Assembly (NCBI GenBank): GCA_024663395.1
Contig: JANFAH010000062.1
Span: forward strand, 1 to 64,000
Direction of reading: 5' to 3'
Source: Pisolithus tinctorius
Taxonomy: Eukaryota; Basidiomycota; Agaricomycetes; Boletales; Pisolithaceae
DNA: 64,000 bases
Shown here: positions 48,807-59,922 of the stretch, one piece after another
How positions within the stretch are numbered: position 1 is the first letter of the stretch
Layout: each line of letters opens with the position of its first letter
Program-made: the position numbers and the translations under genes
The notes under the pieces: generated by a model
What the model was told of the DNA's origin: nothing
The model's database searches: none
What the model saw: the letters and a program-made list of their open reading frames with translations, nothing else

Positions 48807-50120
48807 ATGGTCACCTCGAGCGACGTGCAGCGCCTCTTCTTACAGGCCGTTTTCTCACGCGGAATCCTTTCTTACAACCACGCCCTGGTGCTCTGGGAAA
48901 AGTGCGTAGACGCTGTCAAAGGTCGGTTCGCAACCTGTGTTGCGGTTAGAAGGTCCTGACGAAGTCTCCTAAAGTTGCCAATCCGGCACTAGACGTACAC
49001 GCCAGTGATAGACGTCAAGAATGGGATGCGTTTGTAAATAGAATTAATGATTCTCTCAATCCTCTTGATCTCGAGTTCCGTCATGTCCTGGACGAGGAAA
49101 CAGGCAAGGAAATGTATGCCGTGGTCAGTAACAAAAAAAAGATCGTGTCAATATTCACGCGCTGGGACTAAAGGCAAACTGCAGGTGAACACCAGGGGCG
49201 ATGAGATTGCCCAGATGGCTACCGACTACAGCCCTACTGAGATCGCATACTTCAGAGCAGTCGTATGTAATCTTCCTGTTGCATTGCACTCTTCCTTAAG
49301 GGCAATCTAATCAGGTTGAACAAATCATGCTTGCGCCTAATGAGTGTTACTCGTTATCATCCCTTGCCGCATTGCGCGAGGTTAACGCACTGAAAACGAA
49401 CATGACCAAGTCCCAGGCAGAGTCAGTCCTCAACAGCCTCGTAGCTAGAGGCTGGCTGCTCAAGAGCAAGTAAGTTAACTCCAACGTCGCTCCATTTTTG
49501 CGATTCACTGTTGGAGGGATCCGACAGGCGTGGTCGCTATTCTTTGTCTACGCGCGCGCTTCTAGAACTCTCGCCGTACCTCAAATCAAACTACCCTGAT
49601 GAGTGTCTCGAGTGCACGATTTGCATGGAGGTCTGTGACTCCCTTTTTAAAAATTGTTACGTGTCTTAACATCTAGCTCTAGATCGTCACTCGCGGTGTG
49701 GCATGTAACACTCCTGCGTGTCAAACCCGCATACACCACCACTGTTTCAGGAAGCTCCCCGCTAAACAGGCTCGTTCGTGCCCCACCTGTCAGTGCAACT
49801 GGCCGCAGGACGGAAGGACACTGAGACCCATCGGCGAAGCGGCTATCAAGGACGGTCAGGACGAGGGCCGAAGAAGAAGCAGGAAGAGTACTGCTGAAGC
49901 TAGTGACGAGGAGGACGAGGAAGAAGAAGACTCGGGGATGGAAGAGCATGAGCCTTCCCAGTCGCAGCGGCATAAAAGGCAAACGAGGGGTAACGCTGCA
50001 ATGGAGGTCGACGAGGGGGAAGAGCAGGACGAGGAAAAGCAGGAGGAAGAGGAGGAAGAACTTCCACGACCCTCACGCGCCACCAAAAGTCGTACAGAAT
50101 CGCGTCGCCGGCGCAAGTAG
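48807..50120 (+). CDS. NSE1: Smc5/6 complex subunit Nse1 (RING protein)
   Basis: Nuclear DNA-repair complex subunit with a variant RING. The ATG at 48807 gives MVTSSDVQRLFLQAVFSRGI and LSYNHALVLWEKCVDAVK, the conserved winged-helix start of Nse1. Then come LDLEFRHVLDEETGKEMYAV, DYSPTEIAYFRAVV, and the second winged helix MTKSQAESVLNSLVARGWLL with KSKRGRYSLSTRALLEL. The C-terminal RING runs from ECLECTICME to ACQTRIHHHCFRKLPAKQ and ARSCPTCQCNW. A basic-acidic tail (DEEDEEEEDSGMEEHE) ends SRRRRK at TAG near 50120. Five or six introns. The start lies only 131 bp from the TA flank of the outer transposon, so its promoter probably overlaps or is close to the element's end. Confidence 0.9.
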
Positions 50121-50502
50121 TGGTGTCCACAATACGCGAACGAATTACAGTACACACCTACATAATCGCTGCCTACTCGTTACCCCCTGTAGCTACTACT
50201 CATGTCTCGCATTGCGAATAGTGACGGTACTCTGTTATCATCCGCTCTGTGGACGATCATGGTTGTTCCGATGGAGGGATGATGAAAAGCGAGGGGAGCC
50301 TCTCGGTCTCTCAGGAAATTGAGGAACCTGGGCCAGCGCCGCGTCATATACAATTGTAGCAACGTTCAGGCCAAGTCTTATTAGAGTTGAAGAGTTGAGT
50401 CCGAGCTAAGAATGACTACCTACTTTATTAAGAGTCTGGCTACGCTAAGTTATGCGCCTCCCCCATCCTCCCCCTAAACTATTTATATAAGATGGCCAGT
50501 GT
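50121..50502. other. Convergent 3' region
   Basis: Lies between the Nse1 stop (+) and the phosphatidylinositol synthase stop (-). No gene recognised. Confidence 0.5.
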
Positions 50503-51709
50503 TCAATCCCTCTTCTCCAGCTTGGCGATCGTTTCTTTCTCACGTGCTGCTGCACGTTCCGCGAGGTCGACGCCAACCAGGATCTTGCTTGCTTTCCACA
50601 ACTGCACGACGTTGATTACGTTTTTGATAAAGCATATCGAAAAGGTCAGCATAGCCATGGCCGCGGGCCATGTGAGGGACAGTAGGAACACGGGGAAGTA
50701 TGATGCGACAGGCGAAGGGAGCGAGGCCGAGATTGGTGTTTGGATCCATTTCATGAGGTAGAGCGAGACAAAGAATAGCTCGTTCCCTGCACACATGAAG
50801 AACAGAGTTCGCTGTAACGCGTGCCGTTATGACATTGAGTTTGAGTTTGACGTTAACATGAGAAGACAGAGCTGGCGTACGGGATCGTTATAGTAATACC
50901 ATAGGATTCGGCTGACATCACTCGTTACGAGCTTGTGGCTTCTTGAACCAGTCACAAGAGAACTGGGATGATGCATCAGCTCGCAGTGATCAACAGAGTG
51001 CACATGGAAAGAGTGGGTGGAAGTGACCACTTACCTGTACATGTGCATGTAATGACTCGAAAAATCAAGTGCGATAAGGAACTGGAACAAGAGTGCATAG
51101 CTTGGGTACGCGGAAGAGAGATAACACAGGAGACATGATGTTGTGCATCTGTATTTAGGTACAACTCGTTAATACAGGTGCTCCACAGCGTTGGCGAGAG
51201 GAAGTGGTTGGACCACAGCAAGGGGCATAGGGAGGCAGGGCAGAATAGCAGAGGAGAGGCGGAAACAGAAAATGGAGCAAGTACGCACCGGTCTGTGACC
51301 ATGTCCAAAACTGCGCCAAACTTTGACGTCTGACCCAGTGCCCGCGCAGCTTGACCGTCCACCGCATCGAGCAAACAGGAAATGCCGTACAACAGGGTAC
51401 AGTATCTTGGATGGTAGCTCATAAAGTGCAGGGAGAGTCCTGCGAGTATGACACGTGTGTACCCTACGAACCAACGAGGTTAGCGTCGTGTAAGGCGAGA
51501 ATGAGGGGTCGCGACGTACCTATAAGGTTTGGTACAAAGAAGAAGACATTCTCAGTGTACGACTGAGCGGTAGCCAGATCAACGGCTACCTTGGCATCGA
51601 CAATGTCAATAGAGCCGCGTCTCCGTATCCTGTGTGCCTTCGCAGTCCCTGCTGCAGGTGCGGCAGGTGAAGAATACGCGCGAGCCGAGCCGTTGGAGGG
51701 TCTAGTCAT
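50503..51709 (-). CDS. PIS1: Phosphatidylinositol synthase (CDP-alcohol phosphatidyltransferase)
   Basis: Makes phosphatidylinositol from CDP-diacylglycerol and inositol in the ER membrane. The ATG at 51709 gives MTRPSNGSARAYSSPAAPAA. After a short N-terminal tail come ENVFFFVPNLIG and YTRVILAGLSLHFMSYHPRY. The family signature is spread over CLLDAVDGQAARALGQTSKF and GAVLDMVTDRC, matching DG-x2-AR-x8-G-x3-D-x3-D with every residue present. Membrane helices follow: YALLFQFLIALDFSSHYMHM, ELFFVSLYLMKWIQTPISAS and FLLSLTWPAAMAMLTFSICF. The basic/acidic C terminus ends AKLEKRD. Four or so introns; one near 51165-51270 is longer than the rest. Confidence 0.92.
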
Positions 51710-51859
51710 TGGAATTCCAGGTATGACTGTTTTCTTGAGAGGGGCCGATGACGTTCGGCTTTTATAAAGGGGCGGAAGGTACGGCTTGGTTAGTCAATTG
51801 GACTCCCAAATGGCTGTACTGCAGTAATACCGCACGACTACACTTGATCATCGCGTGTT

Positions 51860-54800
51860 ATGACTGCTGAGTAAGCAGTCATGGGGTTCCTACTGGCAGC
51901 GTGGGAATTTCTATCCATAGTGAAAAAAGCTCGCAGCTCGAGGCCGGCGACGACGACGACGACAAAGCCGGTGGGGACAGCAGTGTATTAGTACGACGAT
52001 CAAACACTCTGATGCGACGGTCATCTGCAGTTCTCGGACGGACACGATCGCTGCTCATCACCTCAAGGCAGAGATTACATGGCAATGCAAGACTGGTTAC
52101 TGTATCGCCCCGCCTCGGACGCACGAAGCTGCCCAGAGACACCCACGCAGACCCAGAAAACCCAGCGAGCCCGTCCACGAGGGTGTACACTCGCAGTTCG
52201 TCGTTGAGACCCGCTGCTCTCGATGAACAAGAAGTTCCTCCCACATTCGTCGCAGACTCGCCTCCGGAGCCAGACGGCCCACCCTCAGAACCCGACAAAC
52301 CACCACGGCGTTCGAGAACAACATCGAGCGGAACTGGCACCTCCACTCAGAGAGACAGGGACCCGGATTCAGACGATAGACCGCAACTTCCGCCGGGATT
52401 AGATATCCTTTGGCTTCCAGACGCTCCGTCGGTCTCGGACTCATCGAGGACAAACGCCTTGCCCCCGCCGGAATTGTTTGAAGAGGCACTGACAAATCTC
52501 CACATCACCCTGCATCCACAGACTCAGCACCGTGCAGCGTATCTGACGCCCTCCGGGCCGCCAGTTGAGCCTACTCTTGCCCTGTATTGTCCAGTAGAAG
52601 GTGCCGAGTATGTCATCGACGAGACCGTACGTGAGCTAGCACGTAGAACTGGAGCAGAGGTACTTGTCATCGATGCCGTGCAGCTCGCAGCTGGCGAGTG
52701 GGGACACTTCGGAAAAGGTAAGAAAATTTGCGGCATTACCCTTGACATCTGCTGAAACGCGTGTATCTAAGCTGCCAATGCCATCCAATTTCCTCGAAAT
52801 CCCTTGCAATATTACCCATTACCCCCACAGTCTCCTGCATCCCGCCGTCAGTCCCGCAATGTGGAAGAGGAAGAGGAAGCCGACGCATCGTCTTACTCAC
52901 CCTCCCTCGGCATTGCACAGATGACGCTTCATGTCCTCGCACCAGCCATGGCATCTCGCGGACGCCAACCACCCTTGTTCACCACGTCCAGGGCGTCGGC
53001 ACCGCCTAACCGAATAAAAGCTTTCTTCGACGATATCGTCAACTTTCCTTCGCCGGGTCAGCACACGCGCCCTCGTCTTGTCTACATTCGCGATTTTCCG
53101 ACACTCGCTCCCACCGCGCCAACATGGTACCCTCATCTTCTTTCGGCTGTGCGGGCCCGTCGTACCGGACCCATCGCCCGCCCATCTTCCCCCGTCGCAT
53201 GCCCGATGACGATCATTTGTGGTGTCACGCCTCCACTCGTCGGTCAAAATTCAGGCAATTTCTCTCCATCATCCGTAGGTGCATATCCCGTGTCTGAATC
53301 CCATGTCCCAGGAGGGAACCGGCGCCGTCATACTTCTCGATCTGCTGCTAGCGCTGCTTTTAGTGCAAGTTCTAATGCAGGTTCGCATCCTTCTTCCGAA
53401 TGGGGTGAAGACGACCACGCTACCCGTGCACGCGAAAAACGTCTTCGCGAGCGTCTACGACGCTGGGAGCGTGGCGGGGACGGCGCGCTTCTCGAAGATA
53501 TCCCACGACTTCTCACAGCAAACACGATGGGCTTATCAGGAACCGTGTCAGCTCAGGGCTCACCGTTCTCGCAGGCTTCATCTCCATTTGCAATGCCCCC
53601 GTATTCTTCCTCTGAAGCGGACCCAAATCGCCCCATTGTGCTGGTCGGATCGACACCCCTTGACCTCACTGGTGGTGGCATGGGTAGTGAGGGCGAGGTT
53701 GGAGACAACTCAACTGCATCAAGTGGAGGCGCACCGGCACTTGGGAGGTTTTTCCGCGCTTCGGTAGTGCTTCCAAGTGCGCGCGACGTGGGCGTAGAGA
53801 GGCAATGCAGGATGGCCCGTAGGAGAGAAGTTAACGAACTTGCTATGCGCATGGGAGTCGGTGGGGTCGGTGGTGTGTTGGAAGAGGAGGCGGGAGCAAG
53901 ACGCTGTAGTGAGGGTAGTGCGGTGGAAGACCGCGTTGAAGGGGCTGAAGAGCTCCGAGGACGGGAGGGGCAGGTTGTTTCAGTGCAGTCTGATGCAAAA
54001 CCAGATACCCACCCAGGTTCGTGCGCTCCGGAAAGCTATCCAGACGGAATTCCTACAGGAACATCGAGCCATCCCCCTGAGGAACACGAGATGTGGGCAG
54101 ACTGGAGCACATGCGTCGAGCCGTGGTCATCGATTCGGCAGATCGCTGACAGGGCTGTTGGGAGCGTTGTAGCAGCCCAACCACCTACGTCTGGTCCATT
54201 GTGCGCGCCCGGCCTCGAGCCAACGGCGGTACCATGGTCAGCCATTCACCGTGCCTGGGCTGCGCAGCGCTCGGGTCGTGACCTTCGCAAAGCTTGGACG
54301 AAGGATGCCCGTGTGCGCATTCCTCGAGGGCCTCAGCAAGAATATGGTGCAGAGGAAGACGGGGAGGAGCTTGACGGGGAGGAAGCAGAAGAGGGCAAGG
54401 GGAGAGTCGTCGACGAAGTGGTGGAGGCAATCAAGCAGGACAAGGATCTGGACCCACACGAGGAGCGGTTATTGGGTTGTATCGTTGATCCTGGTGAGTT
54501 CTTAGTTCCCCTCTCTCCAACCGCCGAAAGATATGGTCGTAAAATTAATTGAACTCACGCAGGCTCTATATCCACTACGTTCGCACATGTCCATCTTCCT
54601 CAGCATACTATCGACTCCGTACGTACACTGGTCTCGCTTCCTCTCCTCTATCCCACTGCATTCCAAACGGGCATTCTTCGGGAACATGCTATGGCAGGAT
54701 GCCTTCTGTTCGGGCCGCCAGGGACGGGTAAAACCCTCATCGTGCGCGCCTTAGCCAAGGAAGCGGGCAGCAGAATGTTAATGGTCTCCCCATCGGACGT

Positions 54801-55810
54801 CATGGATATGGTGAGTTCGTCGTCGTCATATACATCCCTTCGCTCTTTCCTCATCTTTCATCTCAATAATATAGTACGTTGGCGAGGGTGAGAAGCTCGT
54901 CCGCGCAGTGTTCAGTCTCGCACGTCGCCTATCGCCATGTGTTGTCTTCCTTGACGAGATTGACGCATTGTTCGGTGCCCGTACATCCGCACATAATTCT
55001 GGTGGTGTTATCGCACACCGTGGTGTCATTACCGAATTTATGCAGGAGATGGACGGGTTAAAGAGTCGTGCGGGCGAAGAGAGGGTGATTGTGATCGGCG
55101 CAACAAACCGGCCATTCGATTTGGATGATGCTGTTTTGAGGAGGTTGCCGAGGAGACTGCTGGTTGATCTGCCAGGAGAGAAAGAGAGAGAGGGTGAGTT
55201 GTAGCTTCCCGTTGTTTTGAGAGCAACGATTGAAGATATCCCTTGATTTAGGCATCCTGAAGATTTTGTTACGGGACGAAACGCTCTCGCCGGACCTTGA
55301 CCTCAAATCGCTAGCCAAACGGACAGAAAGTTTCTCTGGTTCGGACCTTAAGCGTATGTTCGCATAGGTGTTCTTGTTCACCTCTTGCTGATGAGTTGTG
55401 CAGACCTATGCGTCTCTGCTGCCCTCGCGGCAGTTAAAGAGGGTGTCAACCTCCCTTGGGACACACCATTAGATGCCGTATCCGCTGCCGTAAAGGACCA
55501 GCAACCACCAAATCTCTCAGATACGACTGCAGAAGCTCCTCCGCTGAGTTACTCACGAACTATCCACCCACAGCACTTTACCAAAGCGTTCAAAGAGATC
55601 ACACCTTCGTCTTCCGAAACTCTGGGCTCTCTCGCGGACCTCCGCAAGTGGAACGACCAATTCGGTGAGGGACGCAAGGACAAACGCCGTCTGCAGGTCT
55701 GGGGAAGAGGCAGGTTTGGGTTTACGGATGCAACTTTCGAAATGCGTCAGGATGAAGGTCGCATAGCTGAGCCTCGTGGAGCGGCGAAGGATCAGATTGA
55801 TCAAATATGA
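51860..55810 (+). CDS. AAA ATPase with long N-terminal extension (Msp1/ATAD1-like core)
   Basis: Start at the ATG 51860: MTA joins over a 50-nt intron to [10 protein letters not shown]. The N-terminal 800 or so residues are mostly disordered, apart from conserved-looking blocks such as [20 protein letters not shown] with [18 protein letters not shown], and [20 protein letters not shown]. The AAA core follows: [20 protein letters not shown] (Walker A), [20 protein letters not shown] (pore-loop region), [15 protein letters not shown] (Walker B), [20 protein letters not shown] and [18 protein letters not shown] (Arg fingers), then [19 protein letters not shown] (sensor 2). It closes with a tail ending [11 protein letters not shown] near 55810. 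The meiotic-clade AAA assignment is firm. Related fungal proteins with this extension are thought to be mitochondrial, which is inference. Confidence 0.85.
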
Positions 55811-57922
55811 GCGGCCTCCCCTCCTTGTTCGGTGATTGAGGGTGAGTTGTGAGGGTGTAATCAAGAGAACATGGGATCGGTCTACATAATCGGCGCACAT
55901 TCCCCTTGCGTTTCCTCCGGCATTAGTTTTTAATGGCATCATCTTCCGTTCCCGTCGCATTTTAGAAGCACTCAGCTGGCTATACAATTCGTACGAGTAA
56001 TGTCACTGAACGATGCTAATACATGAGGTAGATTCTCGTAATGTGTAGTTTGGCTTTCTCACCTTGCTTTTTCCAACACAAGCGTTATAACTCGCCCAAA
56101 TTTAGTGTTACTATGCAGTTCGAAGATTCGAGGTCAAACTAACTGCGGGATTGAACTCTTTTCAAAGTGACCAATATATACTCTACTTTTGTATGTGCAC
56201 AAGTACATGTTGACAATCTACAGAACCTGGAAGTAGAAACCTCGTCTTCTTCTCTTTACTCTGTAGTAGGTCCACTGACCAATAGTACGTCACCCTGGAG
56301 ACACGTTCCGCAAACCTTCTGGCTCATCAACTCGCTCGTCCGGGCATTCCCCTTCTACCTCGCCGAGTAACGTACGTAGTCATTCTCGCCAATGCATTCT
56401 GGCATCTAATACTACTGGATAGCGCAGCCGCGGAGGATTCTGACACCGATATCTGCAGATAACATGGATGGGAGGCGGTCCTGGACTCAAGGGTCTCAGT
56501 CGGGCTGGTGGCGCGTCTGTACTCTCTCGACGGTTCGCATTGGTTGACGTTAATGTCATCGACCGTGTTGTCAAGCTTGGGGCTCCGGCACTCCGTGTCC
56601 GAAGAAGAGCGCATCGACTTCTTCCACGGCAAGCGTGGGCGACTTGCCCCCATCGCAGGCAGAGAACGGCTACCAAAGCAACATCGGAGAGTCGTGGAGT
56701 GCACCTCGAGCATCCAGTGGGACTTGGGACGAGTTGAGTAGCAGTCCGCAAAAAAATGGATATTCGTGACTGTCCCGCCGAGTTCGCCTGTCTCAAGCAT
56801 TGAAGGAAGTCACAGGATTCCAATCCGGCCCTGCCGCTTCGTCATATCCGCCAGAGACAACCTGTAGTCGGTCAACCAGTCGGATTGTCGGAGCTGAGGA
56901 TGGCTTATACAATTCTGGCATTCTGGCTGCCAACTCTGATATTGCAGAGGTCTTTTTTTTCCAAGGACGATCGCGGTCCGGCAATGTTTGCCACAAAGAT
57001 TCGATCACGGCATTGGCAAGGACGGTAGATACTCCTCGCTGTCCCATCCAGTGCCAGGTGCCTATGAGTCCTCGCGTCTTCCTGGTCAAAATGGCGGTTT
57101 CAACTCTGTTCAAGCGTCGTCTATTGTCGAGAACGACCTTATTCTTGGACTCAGGGGGAGGGATGGCAGTCAAGGACGAGCAAGTGAACAACCAGTACTA
57201 CCAGCAACCCCCTGCAAATATGGTCTCCTCCACAAATTGTTCAAAGACGTACGCCACCAGTAACGCTGTGCGCGACCCCTATCTGGATTATAGATATGGA
57301 TACAGTATTCCACCATATCCTACTTTATTCCTCCTCTGCTGGCGCGAGCAATACTTCACCGGTCACCTCCGAGTGTATATCCATCTAACCCTCCATGAAA
57401 CTAATTGCGAGAGGTGCCGTCACCGCTGTTGTCGTCGCCAGCCTCAAGCTGCGGGCCTCTTTCACAGGAGATAGATTTTTCACGCTGCCTGCAAGTTTGG
57501 AGGCAGACAAGGACACACACCACGCAGTCAGTGCAACTAACTCGCTCCCTCTGTCGATGACAGCAATGCGGAACGAAGTTGCGCAAGTCGATGGATGGCC
57601 GCAGCAGTTGTAAGTTGTACCTGTCTAGGTGAATATACAGTTGATCATCTTATGTCAATTGCGTATTGCATACTCGCGAGCTACCGACATGCAGGATGAG
57701 ATGTAACCTCACACACTTCAGCAGTATTTTAAATATTGAATGCTCATTCTAATGTACAAGTTGTGATTAGTAAGGTGAAATTTTTCGTGTCGCAACTCGC
57801 ATCCCTTTGAGTGTTTGAGTCGACGCGTCGAACTGCTACGAATTCGGGAGGTACACCTCAAACTACCTCGTACTGAGTTCATTTCGAAGGCAGCACTAGT
57901 AGTCTCTCTCAGCAGTGTTCCC
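55811..57922 (+). other. Ser-rich, poorly readable stretch; possible degenerate gene
   Basis: Fragments on the plus strand look coding by composition: STRSSGHSPSTSPSNVRSHS near 56320, STSSTASVGDLPPSQAENGY with QSNIGESWSAPRASSGTWDE near 56620-56730, SYPPETTCSRSTSRIVGAED near 56840, and a Gln/Asn/Tyr-rich piece (NNQYYQQPPANMVSSTNCS) near 57190. They lie in different frames with stops between and no consistent introns. I assign no function. Either many small introns are missed or a Ser-rich regulator has decayed. Confidence 0.25.
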
Positions 57923-59164
57923 ATGAAGTCTGGAACTACCCGCCGAAAACCGCGTCCAAAGCGAACTCCGTATGACCGTAAACCAGGGGGAAAATCTTCC
58001 GAAGACACGCCTGTAACATCAGCTAAGCAACAAAACACAGGTACCCGGGAGAACCTCACCCTGCATGACTGGATGACGGTCTTTGCCTACATTGACGAAC
58101 ATCCGAGTGTCTCACAGGAGGACGTAGTTCAGCATTTTGCGGCACTGCACACAGGGGCTTTAGTGTTCACTCAGCCAACACTTTCAAGAAAATTGAAAGC
58201 TCGCACAAATTTGGAACAACGCATCGATGACCATCCAAGTGCACTGTCTTCGAAGCGGCCCCGGATAGTCACTCGACCAGATGTTGAGAAGGCCCTCATC
58301 ATTTGGGTTCGTGCTATGGGGGATAAGGGGGAATACGTCACTGGGACAATGTTGCGGGAGAAAAGGAAGAGTTTCGAGGACCTCCTGGGTGTTCCGGAAG
58401 AAGAACGCCTTAGTAGTGATGGATGGGTAGCATCCTTCACCAGGACTTATCACCTGCGAGGGCGTCGACGCCATGGCAAAGCGACATCTGCTGACCTTGC
58501 TGCTGCCGAAGCTGAGCAGGAGCCCACTGCAAAAATCTTGGCAAAATTTGATCCCAAGCACCACTCGGACTTTGGCGAGACCAGCCTTTTTGCTTAGTGA
58601 GTGAATTCTTTTATTCATATATTCAAATTGACACCTAGGCTATCCAGTGCTCTACCAGATCGAGGATCTGTCCAATGCCCGGGCGGCCCAAGTGGCGAGA
58701 CACCCACACCTCAGATTATCGCAGTCGAGGGAGACCTTAAAATGGCCGAGGAACTTCACAGGTGGAAAGGAATCGAGGATCTTGATCCACTTGTGAACGG
58801 GCTGGCTGAACCAAGGGAGGCAGAGGAAGCTCAAATGAAGACTGACAAAGTTGTGAGCAGGGATGCTGAAATTGTGGCACACGTCAAGCAACTAATGATG
58901 GCTGAGAATGGAGAAGTTGTCGAAATCAGTGATGACGAGGAGGAAGAAGGCGAAAGTGATCTATCTGCAGGCCTCAGTCTTTCTGAGGTGTCCCAGATGT
59001 GCGAGAAGCTTGAAGCGGCGTGCTTGACGCTTGGTTACTCAGATAATCATGGCCTCAACTTACTGCGGGAGTTGCGTCGTTTCCGAGGCTTCCTCAGGCG
59101 CATGGAGATGAAAAGCGCAAAGCAGTCAACACTGGATTCGTACCGGGAAAAGCGAGATGGTTGA
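57923..59164 (+). CDS. CENP-B/pogo-transposase-derived protein lacking the DDE core
   Basis: Exons 57923-58596 and 58648-59164 join in frame over a 51-nt GTGAGT...CAG intron to give 396 residues. The basic N terminus (TTRRKPRPKRTPYDRKPGG) is followed by two helix-turn-helix domains: NLTLHDWMTVFAYIDEHPSV...QPTLSRKLKARTNLEQR (Psq-type) and VTRPDVEKALIIWVRAMG...DGWVASFTRTYHLRGRRRHG (CENP-B type). The next motif, FGETSLFAYALPDRG, is the first strand of a pogo/Tigger DDE domain. The roughly 200-250 residues carrying the catalytic triad are then absent, and the chain goes on to an acidic C-terminal part (ENGEVVEISDDEEEEGESDL) and the helical end KLEAACLTLGYSDNHGLNLL with LRELRRFRGFLRRMEMKSA. The open frame is intact. 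Domestication or an internally deleted copy are both possible. Confidence 0.78.
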
Positions 59165-59179
59165 GAGCTTGTACTGTAA

Positions 59180-59860
59180 GTATCACGAATACAACTCACG
59201 ATCGTCCTCTTCGGACACTACAGTGGGTACGTCGTTCAGAATCTGCCTATACCTATGATCTGCCCAAGATGCCAATTAAGTCTCCTCTAGCCACGCCTTT
59301 CTTCCTACTCCATTCCGAGCCTCTGTGATCCCTCCGAATTCACGTCTCTCACCCCTCTGGAACTTGTTGTTCAGCCAGGTTTTCCATTGCACTTTCCATA
59401 CTAGAAGGCAGGGCCATCGGGGACGGCAGGCACCTTGTTTACGGATGCCGACATAGATCCCCATAATTTACATGGATCGCGAGATTTCAATGTCTAAAGA
59501 TCATATACCGCTCATTGCTCCGCTGTCAACTTCCCTGTCTCCGCAGCATCTCCCCATCCTCGTTCGCAAGTACACAGCGCAGCAGAGCATTGGCATTACA
59601 TGCCTACAATTCATTGCCACCATGATTTGAATCGGACTTTGTTTTCGGGAGGATCGCGGTTGCCGAAAAATGCGCGACGAATTTCGGGGTGCAGTGACCT
59701 TGTAAACAAGGTGATACCTCTCTACGGCCTCCAACCTTGCTCGACTCCTTAGATCCAAATCTGTTGGGGCACGCTCCCCGGGGCTTCAGAAATACCATAT
59801 CCCACGTGGCAGCACATATTCGTACCACCCGCTATCTGCATGAGGTCGCCAGGGAATATA
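59180..59860 (+). repeat. Diverged direct repeat, copy 1 (interrupted)
   Basis: Shares long stretches with 61532-61912 in the same orientation, such as AGCCACGCCTTTCT, CACCCCTCTGGAACTTG, TTAGATCCAAATCTGTTG, AAATACCATATCCCA and GCACATATTCGTACCACCCG. Copy 1 carries about 320 extra bases (roughly 59401-59722) not in copy 2. It begins just after the CENP-B-like gene stop. Confidence 0.8.
59431..59713. repeat. Inverted-repeat-bounded insertion inside copy 1
   Basis: CACCTTGTTTAC at 59431-59442 and GTAAACAAGGTG at 59702-59713 are perfect 12-base complements. They lie within the segment that copy 2 lacks. This may be a small non-autonomous element; no clear target duplication is visible and the insertion extends about 30 bp beyond the left end. 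Confidence 0.45.
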
Positions 59861-59922
59861 TGTAACAGTCAAGACTAGATATCGTAACGCCATGACTACA
59901 TATTTACACGATATTCAATATT

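Noticed and set aside
49647..49982. Minus-strand frames over the Nse1 RING exon
   Set aside because: They are shadows of the acidic, repetitive plus-strand coding sequence.
59276..59464. Short frames inside the two direct-repeat copies as a shared protein
   Set aside because: The reading frame is not preserved between the copies, so a coding origin is not supported.
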